The notes under the pieces were generated by a model, which made no database searches, had not been told where the DNA came from, and saw nothing but the letters and a program-made list of their open reading frames with translations. Below are positions 1 to 8,617 of a stretch of 64,000 nucleotides of DNA, in pieces (within the stretch, counting starts at the first letter, position 1; each line of letters starts with the position of its first letter). Both the position numbers and the translations under genes were made by a program. This DNA comes from Pseudomonas avellanae BPIC 631. GTDB taxonomy: Bacteria > Pseudomonadota > Gammaproteobacteria > Pseudomonadales > Pseudomonadaceae. The stretch spans positions 28,824 through 92,823 of the forward strand of contig NZ_ATDK01000229.1 of NCBI RefSeq assembly GCF_000444135.1. Direction: 5' to 3'.

Positions 1-1
1 A

Positions 2-193
2 TTCGTCAACATCCTGCCTGGCAAGGATGGCCTGGTACACATCTCCATGTTGAGCGACGCTCGCGTAGAGAAAGTGACCGACATCCTGAAAGAAGGTGAA
101 GAAGTCGAAGTACTGGTACTGGACGTGGACAACCGCGGCCGTATCAAGCTGTCGATCAAAGACGTCGCCGCAGCGAAAGCGTCGGGCGTCTGA
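2..193 (+). CDS. pnp: Polyribonucleotide nucleotidyltransferase, C-terminal part (partial)
   Basis: The window opens inside this gene; about 63 C-terminal residues and the TGA stop are visible. The translation ([25 protein letters not shown]...) is the S1 RNA-binding domain that closes PNPase, followed by a short tail ending KASGV. PNPase degrades RNA 3' to 5' by phosphorolysis and forms part of the degradosome. The catalytic RNase PH domains lie outside the window, so identity rests on the S1 sequence, the tail and the neighbouring BON-domain gene, which also follows pnp in other pseudomonads. A strong terminator follows the stop within 20 bases. Confidence 0.85.
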   Translation, partial: FVNILPGKDGLVHISMLSDARVEKVTDILKEGEEVEVLVLDVDNRGRIKLSIKDVAAAKASGV

Positions 194-212
194 TTGATTT
201 AAGCAGCACTTG

Positions 213-240
213 AAAAAGGACTCTTCGGAGTCCTTTTTTT
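213..240 (+). terminator. Rho-independent terminator of pnp
   Basis: A perfect stem AAAGGACTC / GAGTCCTTT closes a TTCG tetraloop and runs into a T tract, directly after the pnp stop. This is a textbook intrinsic terminator. Confidence 0.93.
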
Positions 241-339
241 ATGAGTGCAATTAGGGGCTTACGTTTGCACCGCGCGAAATGCCTGATGTGAACATGCATC
301 TTGCAAGCCCGGGAAGTGGTGAACGGGCAATCTGCACGA

Positions 340-357
340 TTTCGTCAAACAACGAAA
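340..357. promoter_or_regulatory. Inverted repeat, possible activator site upstream of a sigma-54 promoter
   Basis: TTTCGT and ACGAAA are separated by 6 bases. The dyad lies about 60 bases upstream of a sigma-54-like -24/-12 element and just upstream of an IHF-type site. That position would suit an enhancer-binding protein, but no specific regulator is recognised. The rest of 241-335 shows only a second weaker dyad (GCCCG...CGGGC near 306-328). Confidence 0.35.
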
Positions 358-361
358 AATT

Positions 362-374
362 CAAGTTATTGATT
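362..374 (+). promoter_or_regulatory. IHF-type binding site
   Basis: The sequence CAAGTTATTGATT fits the IHF consensus YAANNNNTTGATW at every fixed position. It lies in an AT-rich stretch about 30-40 bases upstream of the -24 element, the usual place for IHF to bend DNA at sigma-54 promoters. Confidence 0.55.
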
Positions 375-401
375 TTAAAGTGTTTTTTGCCTATCTCATA
401 T

Positions 402-418
402 TTGGCACACCGCTTGCG
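402..418 (+). promoter_or_regulatory. Sigma-54 (RpoN) -24/-12 promoter of the BON-domain gene
   Basis: TTGGCAC followed by CTTGCG, with exactly 10 bases between the invariant GG (404-405) and GC (416-417), matches TGGCACG-N4-TTGCW well. Transcription would start near 429, leaving a leader of about 54 nt with AGGAG seven bases before the ATG at 483. Confidence 0.65.
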
Positions 419-482
419 ACATAACCGATAACCCTGCAGCCACACAGCTGGCGCAGATTTTGAGAAAAACAGGAGTTATCGT

Positions 483-836
483 ATGAAGAAGTTCGCTATC
501 GCTGCTGCTACCGCTACTGCCCTGACGCTGACCATGGCAAACGCTGCATTCGCTCAGACTTCGGCCCAAGCTCCGATGGTTCTGGCAGCCAACACCACGA
601 CTCAAGAAGTCAAAGAAGATACCTCTGACACCTGGATCACCACCAAAGTCAAAGCTGACCTGCTGACTGAAAAAGGCATCCCTGGTTCGGACATCAAGGT
701 TGAAACCAACAAAGGCGTGGTTTCCCTGTCCTCCATGGTAAAAGTCACTGAAGCACAGAAAACCACAGCTGTAGCCATCACCAAGAAAATCAAAGGCGTC
801 AAAGATGTATCGGCTGCTGGCCTGAAAGCCGAGTAA
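483..836 (+). CDS. Secreted BON-domain protein (OsmY-like)
   Basis: A 117-residue protein with an N-terminal signal peptide (MKKFAIAAATATALTLTMA...; cleavage likely after AFA near residue 24) and one BON domain covering about residues 48-115 (WITTKVKADLL, VVSLSSMV, KGVKDVSAAG). BON proteins of this kind are periplasmic and linked to envelope or osmotic stress. The start is fixed by AGGAG at 471-475. It is monocistronic: a sigma-54-type promoter precedes it and a terminator follows. The precise role is unknown; the OsmY comparison is by domain only. Confidence 0.85.
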   Translation: MKKFAIAAATATALTLTMANAAFAQTSAQAPMVLAANTTTQEVKEDTSDTWITTKVKADLLTEKGIPGSDIKVETNKGVVSLSSMVKVTEAQKTTAVAITKKIKGVKDVSAAGLKAE

Positions 837-912
837 TAGAACACTGCACATGAACACCCGCAGTCATTGATTGATGGAAGGTTCATGCGAGGCTACAAGG
901 ATGTAGCCATTA

Positions 913-944
913 CAGGCCCCGGCTGAAGAGTTGGGGCCTGTTCT
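913..944 (+). terminator. Rho-independent terminator after the BON gene
   Basis: The 8-bp stem CAGGCCCC / GGGGCCTG has a 12-base loop and is followed by TTCT. It lies between the BON gene and the convergent DUF2845 gene. Confidence 0.75.
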
Positions 945-990
945 ATTGTGGGCGGGAAATATGCATAAGGAGCTGAACGCAACAAGGCGA

Positions 991-1299
991 TCAGTTACGA
1001 CGCTTGCTTTCAATCCTCACCAGGCGACCGCCTTCAAAGCGCAGGTACTGATACATGCCGTTATCAGGGCCGTAGATCCACTCTTCTATCCTGACCGCCT
1101 CTGACCTGCGATAAGTGCTGTTAAAGGTCTCTTGAGTGCCAAGAACCTCCTGACTCACGGGCTCGCCACACTTCTGCTGAACCTCGAACGCCCGGTCACC
1201 GGTGCTTACCAATTGGCTGCCGCACCGCAAGGTTGAGGTGGCGTACGAAAAGGTAGCGGTTGACCCTGCCAGGGCGGCGAGGGTCAGGGTGATCAGCAT
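991..1299 (-). CDS. DUF2845-family exported protein
   Basis: About 102 residues with a hydrophobic N-terminus (MLITLTLAALAG...) and a mature part carrying two cysteines (LRCGSQLVSTGD, QQKCGEP) and a C-terminal W-IYG-Y---FEGGRLVRIE pattern, as in the DUF2845 family of small periplasmic proteins. An in-frame TTG at 1320, four bases after the stop of the upstream DUF748 gene, would add MARTRIK and supply the positive n-region the ATG form lacks. Neither start has a clear Shine-Dalgarno. The gene follows the DUF748 gene directly, suggesting cotranscription. Function unknown. Confidence 0.75.
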   Translation of the reverse strand: MLITLTLAALAGSTATFSYATSTLRCGSQLVSTGDRAFEVQQKCGEPVSQEVLGTQETFNSTYRRSEAVRIEEWIYGPDNGMYQYLRFEGGRLVRIESKRRN

Positions 1300-1324
1300 C
1301 TTGATTCGGGTGCGTGCCAAGGGT

Positions 1325-4288
1325 TTATTCACTGTCGAGGTGGAGAGGGCTGACGACTTTACCATCCGGTTGAGCCTGACCCAGCCGGGCGTCGACAAAA
1401 TACACGCGCGCATCTTCCAGCTTGCCGGTGTCCACCAGATAATCCTTGATGCTACTGGCCCTGCTCTGGCCCAGCTCACGCAGCAACAGCTCGTTACCGC
1501 TCCAGAATTTAAGCACGGCGGCACGCATCTGGCCTGCGCGTTGTTCCTTGCCCAGGGTTGCCCATTCAGCAGGCGGTTGCTGTTTCAGGCGAGCTCGGTA
1601 AATGCCTTCAAGCATCGGCGCTTTCTCATCGTCCGGGACCTGAATCAGCCCGGCCCTGGCCGGGACCTTGTCACCGCGTCTCTGAAGAATCTTGTAATAC
1701 GTATACTGGTATTCCCGCTCCAGCCTCTGCTGGGCAATCAACGGGCCGTCACTGCTGGCGGCACTGGTGCCTTCAATCTCAAGCTTGAGGTCCGGGCGCT
1801 CCTTAAGTGCGGCTGAGAGCTTGTCCAGCGCCTTTTGTGCCTCGGCCGACAAGTCACTGGCGCCTGGCGCGAAACTCACGCTGCCGAGGTCCTCTGAACT
1901 GCCGCCTGCGACCAGCCCGCCAAGCATCTTGAACGGCGCTTGCGCGGCGCGCAGCACCAGATTGCGCAGCGTCTGCCAGACAATAGGCATCACGCTGAAC
2001 TGAGGGCTGTTGAGGTCGCCCTCAATAGGCAACTCCAGGGAAATGCGCCCCTTGGTGTCCTTGAGCAGCGCGACCGCCAAGCGAATAGGCAGGTCCAGTG
2101 CATCCGGGCTGTCGACCCGTTCGCCCAGTTGCAACTGTTCGATCAGCACTTTGTTCTGTGCCTTGAGCTGGCCCTTGGTGATCAGGTAATGCAGATCGAG
2201 GTTGAGCCTGCCCTTGCGGATCCGGAAGCCGGCGAATTTACCCGAGTACGGCGTCAGGTTGGTCAGCTCGACGCGCTTGAAGCTGGTGGTGATGTCGAGG
2301 CTGGCCATCGGGTCGAAAGGGTTGAGGCTGCCTTTGATGGTCACCGGTGCATAGCGGTCTACCTTGCCTTCGATATCAACCGGGGCCGGAGTGGCTTTGC
2401 GGTTGTCGATCGTGCCGATGCGACCATTGAGTTGCTGCACCGCGGTCGCGAAGTTGGGCGTCAGGGTCATGTCGGCAAAGTTTGCCGAGCCGTCCTTGAT
2501 GTTCACTTCACCAACGTAGATCGCCAGCGGGTTCTCTGTTTTGGTTTTGGGCTGCGTCTTGGCTGTTTTTGGCTGCGAGGCAGCCTTGTCACCGGGCTGC
2601 GGAATCAGCAGGTCGTCAACGTTGGTGGTGCGGTCTTCGTTGATCATGAAGCGCGCGTAAGGCTGGCTCATGTTGACTTTGGCAATCGACAGGCCTGTGC
2701 TGTGCTGGTAGTCCAGCCCTTCGAGCTCCAGTTGCTGCCACTTGAGAAAATCGCGCTGTTTGAGCGTGTCGAGCGTGTGAAGCTGATTGACCTGGGCTTT
2801 GCCCGTGACGCTGAACGCCAGCGGCTCGGTGCTTTTCAGGTTGACCGCCAGATCGCTGCCAAGCATGCCGCTGCGCAGTTCAAGAAGAATGAACGGGCTG
2901 ATGTAAGCCTGCGCGACGCGTAAATCGATGTCGCGGGTGGTCACGTTCAATCGTGCGCTCACCGGGTTCAGGTTAACGTCGCCGGTTGCAGTGAGATTGC
3001 CCTGTTTGCCCAGACCGGTGTCGAGCTTGAGCGTGAAGGGGGATTTGTTCAGGCTGTCGAAGTTTTGCATGTCCAGATTCAGCGGGCCAACATCCAGAGC
3101 AACAGGCTCTTTGGGTACGCGATCGGCCAAGTGGACCGTGTAATTGCGCAACTGCACGTCGCGCAACAGCACTTGCCACGGCTTGCTCGGCTGAGCATTG
3201 GCCTGCGCGTCAGTCTGCGTGGCGGGAGTGGGTTCAGCGGCCTTTTCATCCACTGCCGGTTTTTTCGGCGCGCCTGCCTTGCCCGCAGGGTTGGCGAACA
3301 GTTTTTGCCAGTCCAGTTGGCCGTCGGCTTCGCGCGCTGCCCAGGTTTCGAGCTTCTGGCTGCGAATCTTGCCGACGGTGACCAGTTGCCGGGCCAGATC
3401 AACCGATGTTTCGCTGACATCCAGGCGTTGCAGGCGCACCAGTGGGCGACCGTCGGGGGTGTTCAGCGCGAAGGGCGCCACACTGGCCGACAGGTTGGTC
3501 AGCTTGAGTTCGGTTTCTTTGGAGAGGTCGAGCTTGTACGCGGTGCTGAAATTCAGCACGCCATTTTCAAGCGCCAGCGGCAGGGCGTCACGTACATAAG
3601 GCCACCACAGCTTCATCTTGCCGTCCGTGACCTTCAACGTGCCCTCGGAGGTGATCGGCACCAGACTGATGCGGCCCACCCAGTCGATCTGCCCGCCATC
3701 GGGGCCTGCCGCGACCAGTGTCATGTCGGCATTGTCTTCGGGCAGGGTGCTGAGGTTTTTGAGTTCGAAATTCAGTGCGTCGTAGAGGAATTCGATCGGC
3801 TGGCTGGGGCGCACGTCCTGAAAGTGCACGTAGCCATCAGCCAGCTTGATTTCGCCGATACGCAGCGGAAACGGCTTGCTCGGCGGTTGGTCTTTCGCAG
3901 GTTCGCTGGCAGGCAGCTTGAACAGCTGCGCCAGATTGAGCTTGCCTTGCTTGTCGAACAACAGCTCGGCTTTGGGTTTGATCAGTTCGACGCGTTGCAG
4001 GTGCAGCGCTTTGGTCCAGAGGCTATCGATCTGCAGATTGGCGTAGAGCTTTTCAAACGCCACCTGTTCTTTGCCCGGCGTGCCGATGTTCAGGCCCCAG
4101 AGGGTCAGTTCCAGCGTGTAGGGATTGAATTCCAGGCGTTCGAGCCTGGCGGGCACGGTCGAATAATTGGCCAGTTGCTGATTCGCGATACGCAGGGCGA
4201 CACCGGGGAGGATGAAAAACCCCAGCAAGCTGTAGAGCACGATCACAGCCAGCAGTGAGCCAAATGTGCGTTTCAATCCTTTGGACAT
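1325..4288 (-). CDS. DUF748 / AsmA-like envelope protein with OmpA-like C-terminal region
   Basis: A 987-residue protein. Residues 1-40 hold one membrane anchor (AVIVLYSLLGFFILPGV); the rest is predicted periplasmic. The body has the repeating amphipathic beta pattern of DUF748/AsmA-type proteins, with repeated phrases such as 'KPKAELLFDKQGKLNLAQL' and 'VGEVNIKDGSANFADMTL'. Low-complexity Lys/Pro/Ala linkers occur near residues 350-375 and 575-590. The C-terminus (FAPGASDLSAEAQKALDKL ... LGQSRASSIKDYLV) resembles OmpA-like peptidoglycan-binding segments. AsmA-like proteins are thought to carry lipid between membranes; for DUF748 this is inference. The ATG at 4288 is chosen because the membrane helix follows it at normal spacing. 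Confidence 0.85.
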   Translation of the reverse strand: MSKGLKRTFGSLLAVIVLYSLLGFFILPGVALRIANQQLANYSTVPARLERLEFNPYTLELTLWGLNIGTPGKEQVAFEKLYANLQIDSLWTKALHLQRVELIKPKAELLFDKQGKLNLAQLFKLPASEPAKDQPPSKPFPLRIGEIKLADGYVHFQDVRPSQPIEFLYDALNFELKNLSTLPEDNADMTLVAAGPDGGQIDWVGRISLVPITSEGTLKVTDGKMKLWWPYVRDALPLALENGVLNFSTAYKLDLSKETELKLTNLSASVAPFALNTPDGRPLVRLQRLDVSETSVDLARQLVTVGKIRSQKLETWAAREADGQLDWQKLFANPAGKAGAPKKPAVDEKAAEPTPATQTDAQANAQPSKPWQVLLRDVQLRNYTVHLADRVPKEPVALDVGPLNLDMQNFDSLNKSPFTLKLDTGLGKQGNLTATGDVNLNPVSARLNVTTRDIDLRVAQAYISPFILLELRSGMLGSDLAVNLKSTEPLAFSVTGKAQVNQLHTLDTLKQRDFLKWQQLELEGLDYQHSTGLSIAKVNMSQPYARFMINEDRTTNVDDLLIPQPGDKAASQPKTAKTQPKTKTENPLAIYVGEVNIKDGSANFADMTLTPNFATAVQQLNGRIGTIDNRKATPAPVDIEGKVDRYAPVTIKGSLNPFDPMASLDITTSFKRVELTNLTPYSGKFAGFRIRKGRLNLDLHYLITKGQLKAQNKVLIEQLQLGERVDSPDALDLPIRLAVALLKDTKGRISLELPIEGDLNSPQFSVMPIVWQTLRNLVLRAAQAPFKMLGGLVAGGSSEDLGSVSFAPGASDLSAEAQKALDKLSAALKERPDLKLEIEGTSAASSDGPLIAQQRLEREYQYTYYKILQRRGDKVPARAGLIQVPDDEKAPMLEGIYRARLKQQPPAEWATLGKEQRAGQMRAAVLKFWSGNELLLRELGQSRASSIKDYLVDTGKLEDARVYFVDARLGQAQPDGKVVSPLHLDSE

Positions 4289-4412
4289 GGGCGGCGGCGT
4301 CTCTCTCTTTTGGAAGCCCTTGGAGTATGGCACGCTTGTTCGGTTCCCGAGGTACTGCCGTCGTGGCTTGTAGGAACTTTCCAGTATTGCTTTTCCAATT
4401 TCAGGCGACGAA

Positions 4413-5429
4413 TCAGAGTTGCAGGATCAGCGTCTTCAACGGTGGCTGATTGTCTTGAGATGGGAAGTCCCCGGCAGGCAGCATCTCTTGCCACTCACGG
4501 ACCGGGCGGCCGGTTTTGGTGGCGCAGCGCAGCACTTGCTCGCGCCAGTCTTGCATGCTGACCTTTGCCAGATTGTTGCAGCAGATCAGAACGCCGCCAT
4601 CTGCCGTCGCCAATAGGGCCGGTTTGAGCAGGCTTTGATAGTCGCGTAACAGGTCAACGGTGCCGAACGCGCTCTTGGCCCAGGCGGGAGGGTCGAGCAG
4701 AACCAGGTTATAGTGGCGCGGCTGCAGTTTCACATAGCTGGGCAATTGCTGGCTGCGCCGCGCGGCGACAGGCAACCCGGCCAGTTGGCGGATCGCCGGG
4801 AAGTAATCGGACTGAATGAATTGCATGGTCGGCAGCTGTGGGTTAAGCGCGCCGTTTTCGCGGCCCACGGCCAGATTGCCTTCGGCGAAGTCCAGATTGC
4901 ACACCTCGCTGGCACCACCGGCCGCAGCGCTGAGGCCGACACCGCAGGTGTAGGCGAACAGGTTCAGCACGCTCTTGCCAGCACTGTGCTGCTTGACCCA
5001 GCCGCGCGTGTTACGCAGGTCGAGAAACAACAGCGGGTCCTGACCGGCATGCCGCCCCCGAACCCGGTAATTGAGCCCCCATTCATGCCCGACATGGTCG
5101 GCCAGGGCCGCTTCTTCGGCCTTGTAGACGGTGTCCTCACGGTCCACCCGCGAGTTGCCCTGCGAGCGATCGTTGTAGACCAGCAGTGTTTCCACACCCA
5201 GGTACGTATTGATCTGCGCATGCACGGCGAGCAAAGTCTCGCGATCCAGGCTGGCGTGAAAGCTCTGCACCAGCAATTGCGGGCCGTAGCGGTCGATGGT
5301 CAGGCCGCTGGCGCCTTCCTGGCTGCCATGAAACAGGCGATAGCAGTCCGTGCCTTGTGTGTGCAACTCGGCAAGCAACGGTCGACGATTATCGAGGGCG
5401 ACGCTGAGCGCCTGATTCAGGGAAGACAT
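4413..5429 (-). CDS. Class I SAM-dependent rRNA methyltransferase (RlmI/RlmK-like)
   Basis: 338 residues. The N-terminal part contains DCYRLFHGSQEGASGLTIDRYG, typical of the RlmI/RlmL-K family. A Rossmann SAM site follows (VLNLFAYTCGVGLSAAAGGASEV, about residues 155-177; acidic loop NLDFAEGNL), then a catalytic-type LLDPPAWAKS near residue 245. Such enzymes methylate 23S rRNA; the target base here is not determinable. The missing N-terminal PUA-like region sets it apart from full RlmI. It is the first gene upstream of the DUF748 gene on the same strand. Confidence 0.8.
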   Translation of the reverse strand: MSSLNQALSVALDNRRPLLAELHTQGTDCYRLFHGSQEGASGLTIDRYGPQLLVQSFHASLDRETLLAVHAQINTYLGVETLLVYNDRSQGNSRVDREDTVYKAEEAALADHVGHEWGLNYRVRGRHAGQDPLLFLDLRNTRGWVKQHSAGKSVLNLFAYTCGVGLSAAAGGASEVCNLDFAEGNLAVGRENGALNPQLPTMQFIQSDYFPAIRQLAGLPVAARRSQQLPSYVKLQPRHYNLVLLDPPAWAKSAFGTVDLLRDYQSLLKPALLATADGGVLICCNNLAKVSMQDWREQVLRCATKTGRPVREWQEMLPAGDFPSQDNQPPLKTLILQL

Positions 5430-5577
5430 GCCAAGCGCCTCGGGCTGTAATAAAGCGCGGGAGTTTACCAGCTACCAGTCGTTGATGGCTTGAGCTGTCG
5501 AGAATTGGCGCCTCTGTCACACAGCGCCAACATTGCCCTGCTACGTTGCTTTTTTGCCTGTTAGCGAGGGGATAACC

Positions 5578-7161
5578 GTGAGCCAGTTCGATCTCAAACG
5601 TCGCCGTGTCATTCAGGCCGTTGGTGCCGTCGGTGCCGGTCTGCTGTTACCGGGTGTTGCACCAGCGGTCATCGCCTCGGTGCAGGATCGTCCGAAGATG
5701 GCCGACGGCGTGCAATCCGGCGATGTATTCGGTGACAAGGCGATAGTCTGGAGCCGCAGCGACCGGCCTTCGCGCATGGTAGTCGAGTGGGACACCCGCA
5801 GCATGTTCACCCAGCCACGCCGTGTGGTGTCGGCGCTGGCCGATCAGCGCACTGACTTCACAGCGCGTGTCGAATTAAGCGGGTTACCGGTCGATCAGGC
5901 GATTTTCTACCGTGTCTCGTTCGAAGATGCCCAAACCGGTGTCGCCAGCGAACCGTGGTTCGGGCATTTGCGCAGCATGCCACAGCAGCGCCGCGATATC
6001 CGTTTTGTCTGGAGTGGCGATACGGTCGGGCAGGGCTTTGGCATCAACCCGGACATCGGCGGCATGCGCATCTATGAAGCCATGCGCCTGCGCTTGCCGG
6101 ACTTTTTTATCCACAGCGGCGACACTATTTACGCCGACGGCCCGGTGCCGGCGCAGATCACGGCCGAGGGCGGGCGCATTTGGCGCAATATCACCACCGA
6201 GGCGAAAAGCAAGGTCGCGGAAACCCTCGACGAATACCGTGGCAATTACCGCTACAATTTGATGGATGAAAACCTGCGCCGCTTCAACGCCGAAGTGCCG
6301 CAGATCTGGCAGTGGGACGACCACGAAGTGACCAACAACTGGTCGCCCAGCAAGCAGCTGGATGATCGCTATAAGGTCAAGGACATCCAGCTGTTGTCAT
6401 CGCGTGCCCGCCAGGCGTATCTGGAGTACGCGCCGCTACGCCTGCAAGAGGCGGACAAGGGCGGGCGCATCTATCGCAAGATTCCCTACGGGCCGATGCT
6501 CGACGTGTTTGTTCTCGACATGCGCAGTTACCGCGATGGCAATGACGCCAATCTGGCCGACAAGCCTGGCCCGACGACTGCCTTTATAGGGCGTGAGCAG
6601 CTCGACTGGCTCAAGCGTGAACTTGATGCGTCCACTGCGCAGTGGAAAGTGATTGCCGCTGACATGCCCATCGGCCTGGGTGTACCGGATGGCGAAGTGA
6701 GCCCGGGCGTGCCGCGCTGGGAAGCGATTGCCAACGGTAACGATGGCCCGGCGCTGGGCCGTGAGCTGGAAATTGCCGAGCTGCTGGCTTACTTGTGTGC
6801 GCAGAAGATTCGCGACTGTGTGTGGCTGACCGCCGATGTGCACTATTGCGCCGCGCACCATTATCAGCCGGACTTGGCGGTGTTCCAGGATTTCGATCCG
6901 TTCTGGGAGTTCGTCGCCGGGCCGTTGAATGCGGGCAGCTTCGGCCCTAACGTGCTGGACAAGACCTTCGGACCTGAACTGGTGTTCCAGAAGGCGCCTC
7001 CCGCGCAGAACACCTCGCCTTTTGCGGGTTATCAATTCTTTGGTGAGGTGAATATCGACGGGCAGACGGGCGAAATGTCTGTCGCCCTGCGCGATCTGGA
7101 TGGCGTGTCGGTGTTCGAGCGCAAATTGCAGCCGGCAGCGGAAATCAGTCGCATCGTCTGA
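5578..7161 (+). CDS. phoD: Tat-exported alkaline phosphatase D family protein (PhoD-like)
   Basis: 527 residues from the GTG at 5578, preceded by GAGGGG. The N-terminus carries a twin-arginine motif (LKRRRVIQAVGAVGAG) and a hydrophobic stretch, so export folded by Tat is expected. PhoD metal-site motifs are visible: SGDTIYADGP, WDDHEVTNNW and TADVHYCAAHHY. PhoD enzymes are Ca/Fe phosphodiesterase/monoesterases that release phosphate from organic sources. No Pho box is obvious in the 148-base divergent gap with the methyltransferase gene. The symbol is by family only. Confidence 0.88.
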   Translation: MSQFDLKRRRVIQAVGAVGAGLLLPGVAPAVIASVQDRPKMADGVQSGDVFGDKAIVWSRSDRPSRMVVEWDTRSMFTQPRRVVSALADQRTDFTARVELSGLPVDQAIFYRVSFEDAQTGVASEPWFGHLRSMPQQRRDIRFVWSGDTVGQGFGINPDIGGMRIYEAMRLRLPDFFIHSGDTIYADGPVPAQITAEGGRIWRNITTEAKSKVAETLDEYRGNYRYNLMDENLRRFNAEVPQIWQWDDHEVTNNWSPSKQLDDRYKVKDIQLLSSRARQAYLEYAPLRLQEADKGGRIYRKIPYGPMLDVFVLDMRSYRDGNDANLADKPGPTTAFIGREQLDWLKRELDASTAQWKVIAADMPIGLGVPDGEVSPGVPRWEAIANGNDGPALGRELEIAELLAYLCAQKIRDCVWLTADVHYCAAHHYQPDLAVFQDFDPFWEFVAGPLNAGSFGPNVLDKTFGPELVFQKAPPAQNTSPFAGYQFFGEVNIDGQTGEMSVALRDLDGVSVFERKLQPAAEISRIV

Positions 7162-7265
7162 CAGGCAATGAGGCCAATGGCGTAGGTTTTTCGGAAATTC
7201 CTTGCAACATGCCTGTCACGGGTAGCCTATCATGAGCTACCTAACGACGGGATCGGGTGTGTTGC

Positions 7266-8216
7266 ATGCTGGCTATTTTTCTCGAAACCCTGAACATCAC
7301 CGCCCCGGTGTTTGCCATGCTGTTTCTGGGCGTGTTGCTGCGGCGTATCGGCGCAATCAACGACGGGTTCATCGTCGCCGCTTCGGGGCTGGTGTTTAAC
7401 GTCACCATGCCTGCGCTGTTGTTTCTCGGCATCCTCCATGCCGATCTGCGCACCGCGCTCAAACCCAGCCTGCTGATTTTTTTCAGTGCGGCGACGCTGT
7501 TGAGTTTCGCTTTTGCCTGGGGCTGGGCTATATGGCGTTGCCCGTACGAAGAGCGCGGCATCTACGTGCAGGGCGCGTTCCGCGGTAACAACGGTGTGAT
7601 CGGCCTGGCGCTGGCGGCGAGCATGTATGGGCCGGTAGGGATTTCCCTGGGGGCCATTCTCGCGGCGCTGGTCATCGTCTTCTATAACACGCTGTCGACG
7701 GTGGTGCTGGCTGTCTACAGCCCGGTGATCAAGTCCGATCCGTGGAGCATTTTCAAGAGTGTGCTGGTAAACCCGTTGATCATCAGCGTGATCATCGCCT
7801 CGCCCTTTGCCTACTTTGGCATCGGCCTGCCCAAATGGCTGGAGACTTCCGGCAGCTTGCTGGCACAGATGACCCTGCCGCTGGCATTGATCTGCATCGG
7901 CGGCACGTTGTCGCTGGCGTCGTTGCGCAAGAGCGGCAAGCTGGCCGTCAGTGCCAGCGTCATGAAGATGATCACCTTGCCGCTAATCTGCACACTGGCC
8001 GCATGGCTGTTGGGCTTTCGCGGTCCCGAGCTGGGCATTCTGTTTCTTTATTTCGGCAGCCCGACCGCCGCAGCCAGCTACATCATGGCGCGCACCGCCA
8101 ACGGCAATTACGAGCTGGCCGCAGCGATCATCGTCATCACCACCCTGGCCGCAGCGGTCACCACCAACGTAGGGATTTTCATCCTGCAATGGGGCGGCTG
8201 GATCAGTCCGGCTTGA
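7266..8216 (+). CDS. AEC family transporter (auxin efflux carrier-like permease)
   Basis: 316 residues with about ten hydrophobic segments, starting ETLNITAPVFAMLFLGVLLR. The two-part 5+5 TM layout, conserved VTMPALLF and the ASYIMARTANGN segment near the end are typical of the AEC family. Family members move malate, other organic acids or aromatic compounds; the substrate here is unknown. A GTG at 7257 would add three residues; the ATG at 7266 is preferred. The last 14 bases overlap the 3' end of the convergent decarboxylase-family gene. Confidence 0.85.
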   Translation: MLAIFLETLNITAPVFAMLFLGVLLRRIGAINDGFIVAASGLVFNVTMPALLFLGILHADLRTALKPSLLIFFSAATLLSFAFAWGWAIWRCPYEERGIYVQGAFRGNNGVIGLALAASMYGPVGISLGAILAALVIVFYNTLSTVVLAVYSPVIKSDPWSIFKSVLVNPLIISVIIASPFAYFGIGLPKWLETSGSLLAQMTLPLALICIGGTLSLASLRKSGKLAVSASVMKMITLPLICTLAAWLLGFRGPELGILFLYFGSPTAAASYIMARTANGNYELAAAIIVITTLAAAVTTNVGIFILQWGGWISPA

Positions 8217-8586
8217 CGTAGCTGTCGATCACTTCCTGCGCGGCCCGAAATGCATCGATAGCCGCTGGCACACCGGCATATACCGCACAGTGCAGCAGTG
8301 CTTCACGGATTTCTTCGACCGTGCAGCCGTTGTTCAGCGCGCCACGCACATGGCCTTTCAATTCTTGCGGGCATTTAAGGGCGGTGAGGGCGGCCAGGGT
8401 GATCAGGCTACGGGTTTTCAGCGGCAGACCTTCACGGCTCCAGACGCTGCCCCAGGCGTGCTCGTTGACGAAATCCTGCAGTGGCTGGCTGAACTCGGTG
8501 GCATTGCCCAGTGCGCGGTCAACGAAGACATCGCCCATCACCTGACGACGGATCTGTTCGCCGTTGTTGATTGTCTTGTCTGTCAT
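8203..8586 (-). CDS. Carboxymuconolactone decarboxylase family protein
   Basis: 127 residues. The core (PLKTRSLITLAALTALKCPQELKGHVRGALNNGCTVEEIREALLHCAVYAGVPAAIDAF) matches the CMD/AhpD-like helical family and resembles PcaC. PcaC converts 4-carboxymuconolactone to beta-ketoadipate enol-lactone, but no other pca gene lies nearby, so the true substrate is open. AAGGGGAAA before the ATG at 8586 fixes the start. The gene may share a transcript with the upstream antiporter gene (31-base gap). Confidence 0.85.
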   Translation of the reverse strand: MTDKTINNGEQIRRQVMGDVFVDRALGNATEFSQPLQDFVNEHAWGSVWSREGLPLKTRSLITLAALTALKCPQELKGHVRGALNNGCTVEEIREALLHCAVYAGVPAAIDAFRAAQEVIDSYVKPD

Positions 8587-8617
8587 GGCTTTCCCCTTGA
8601 GCAAATGTGGATTGAGA

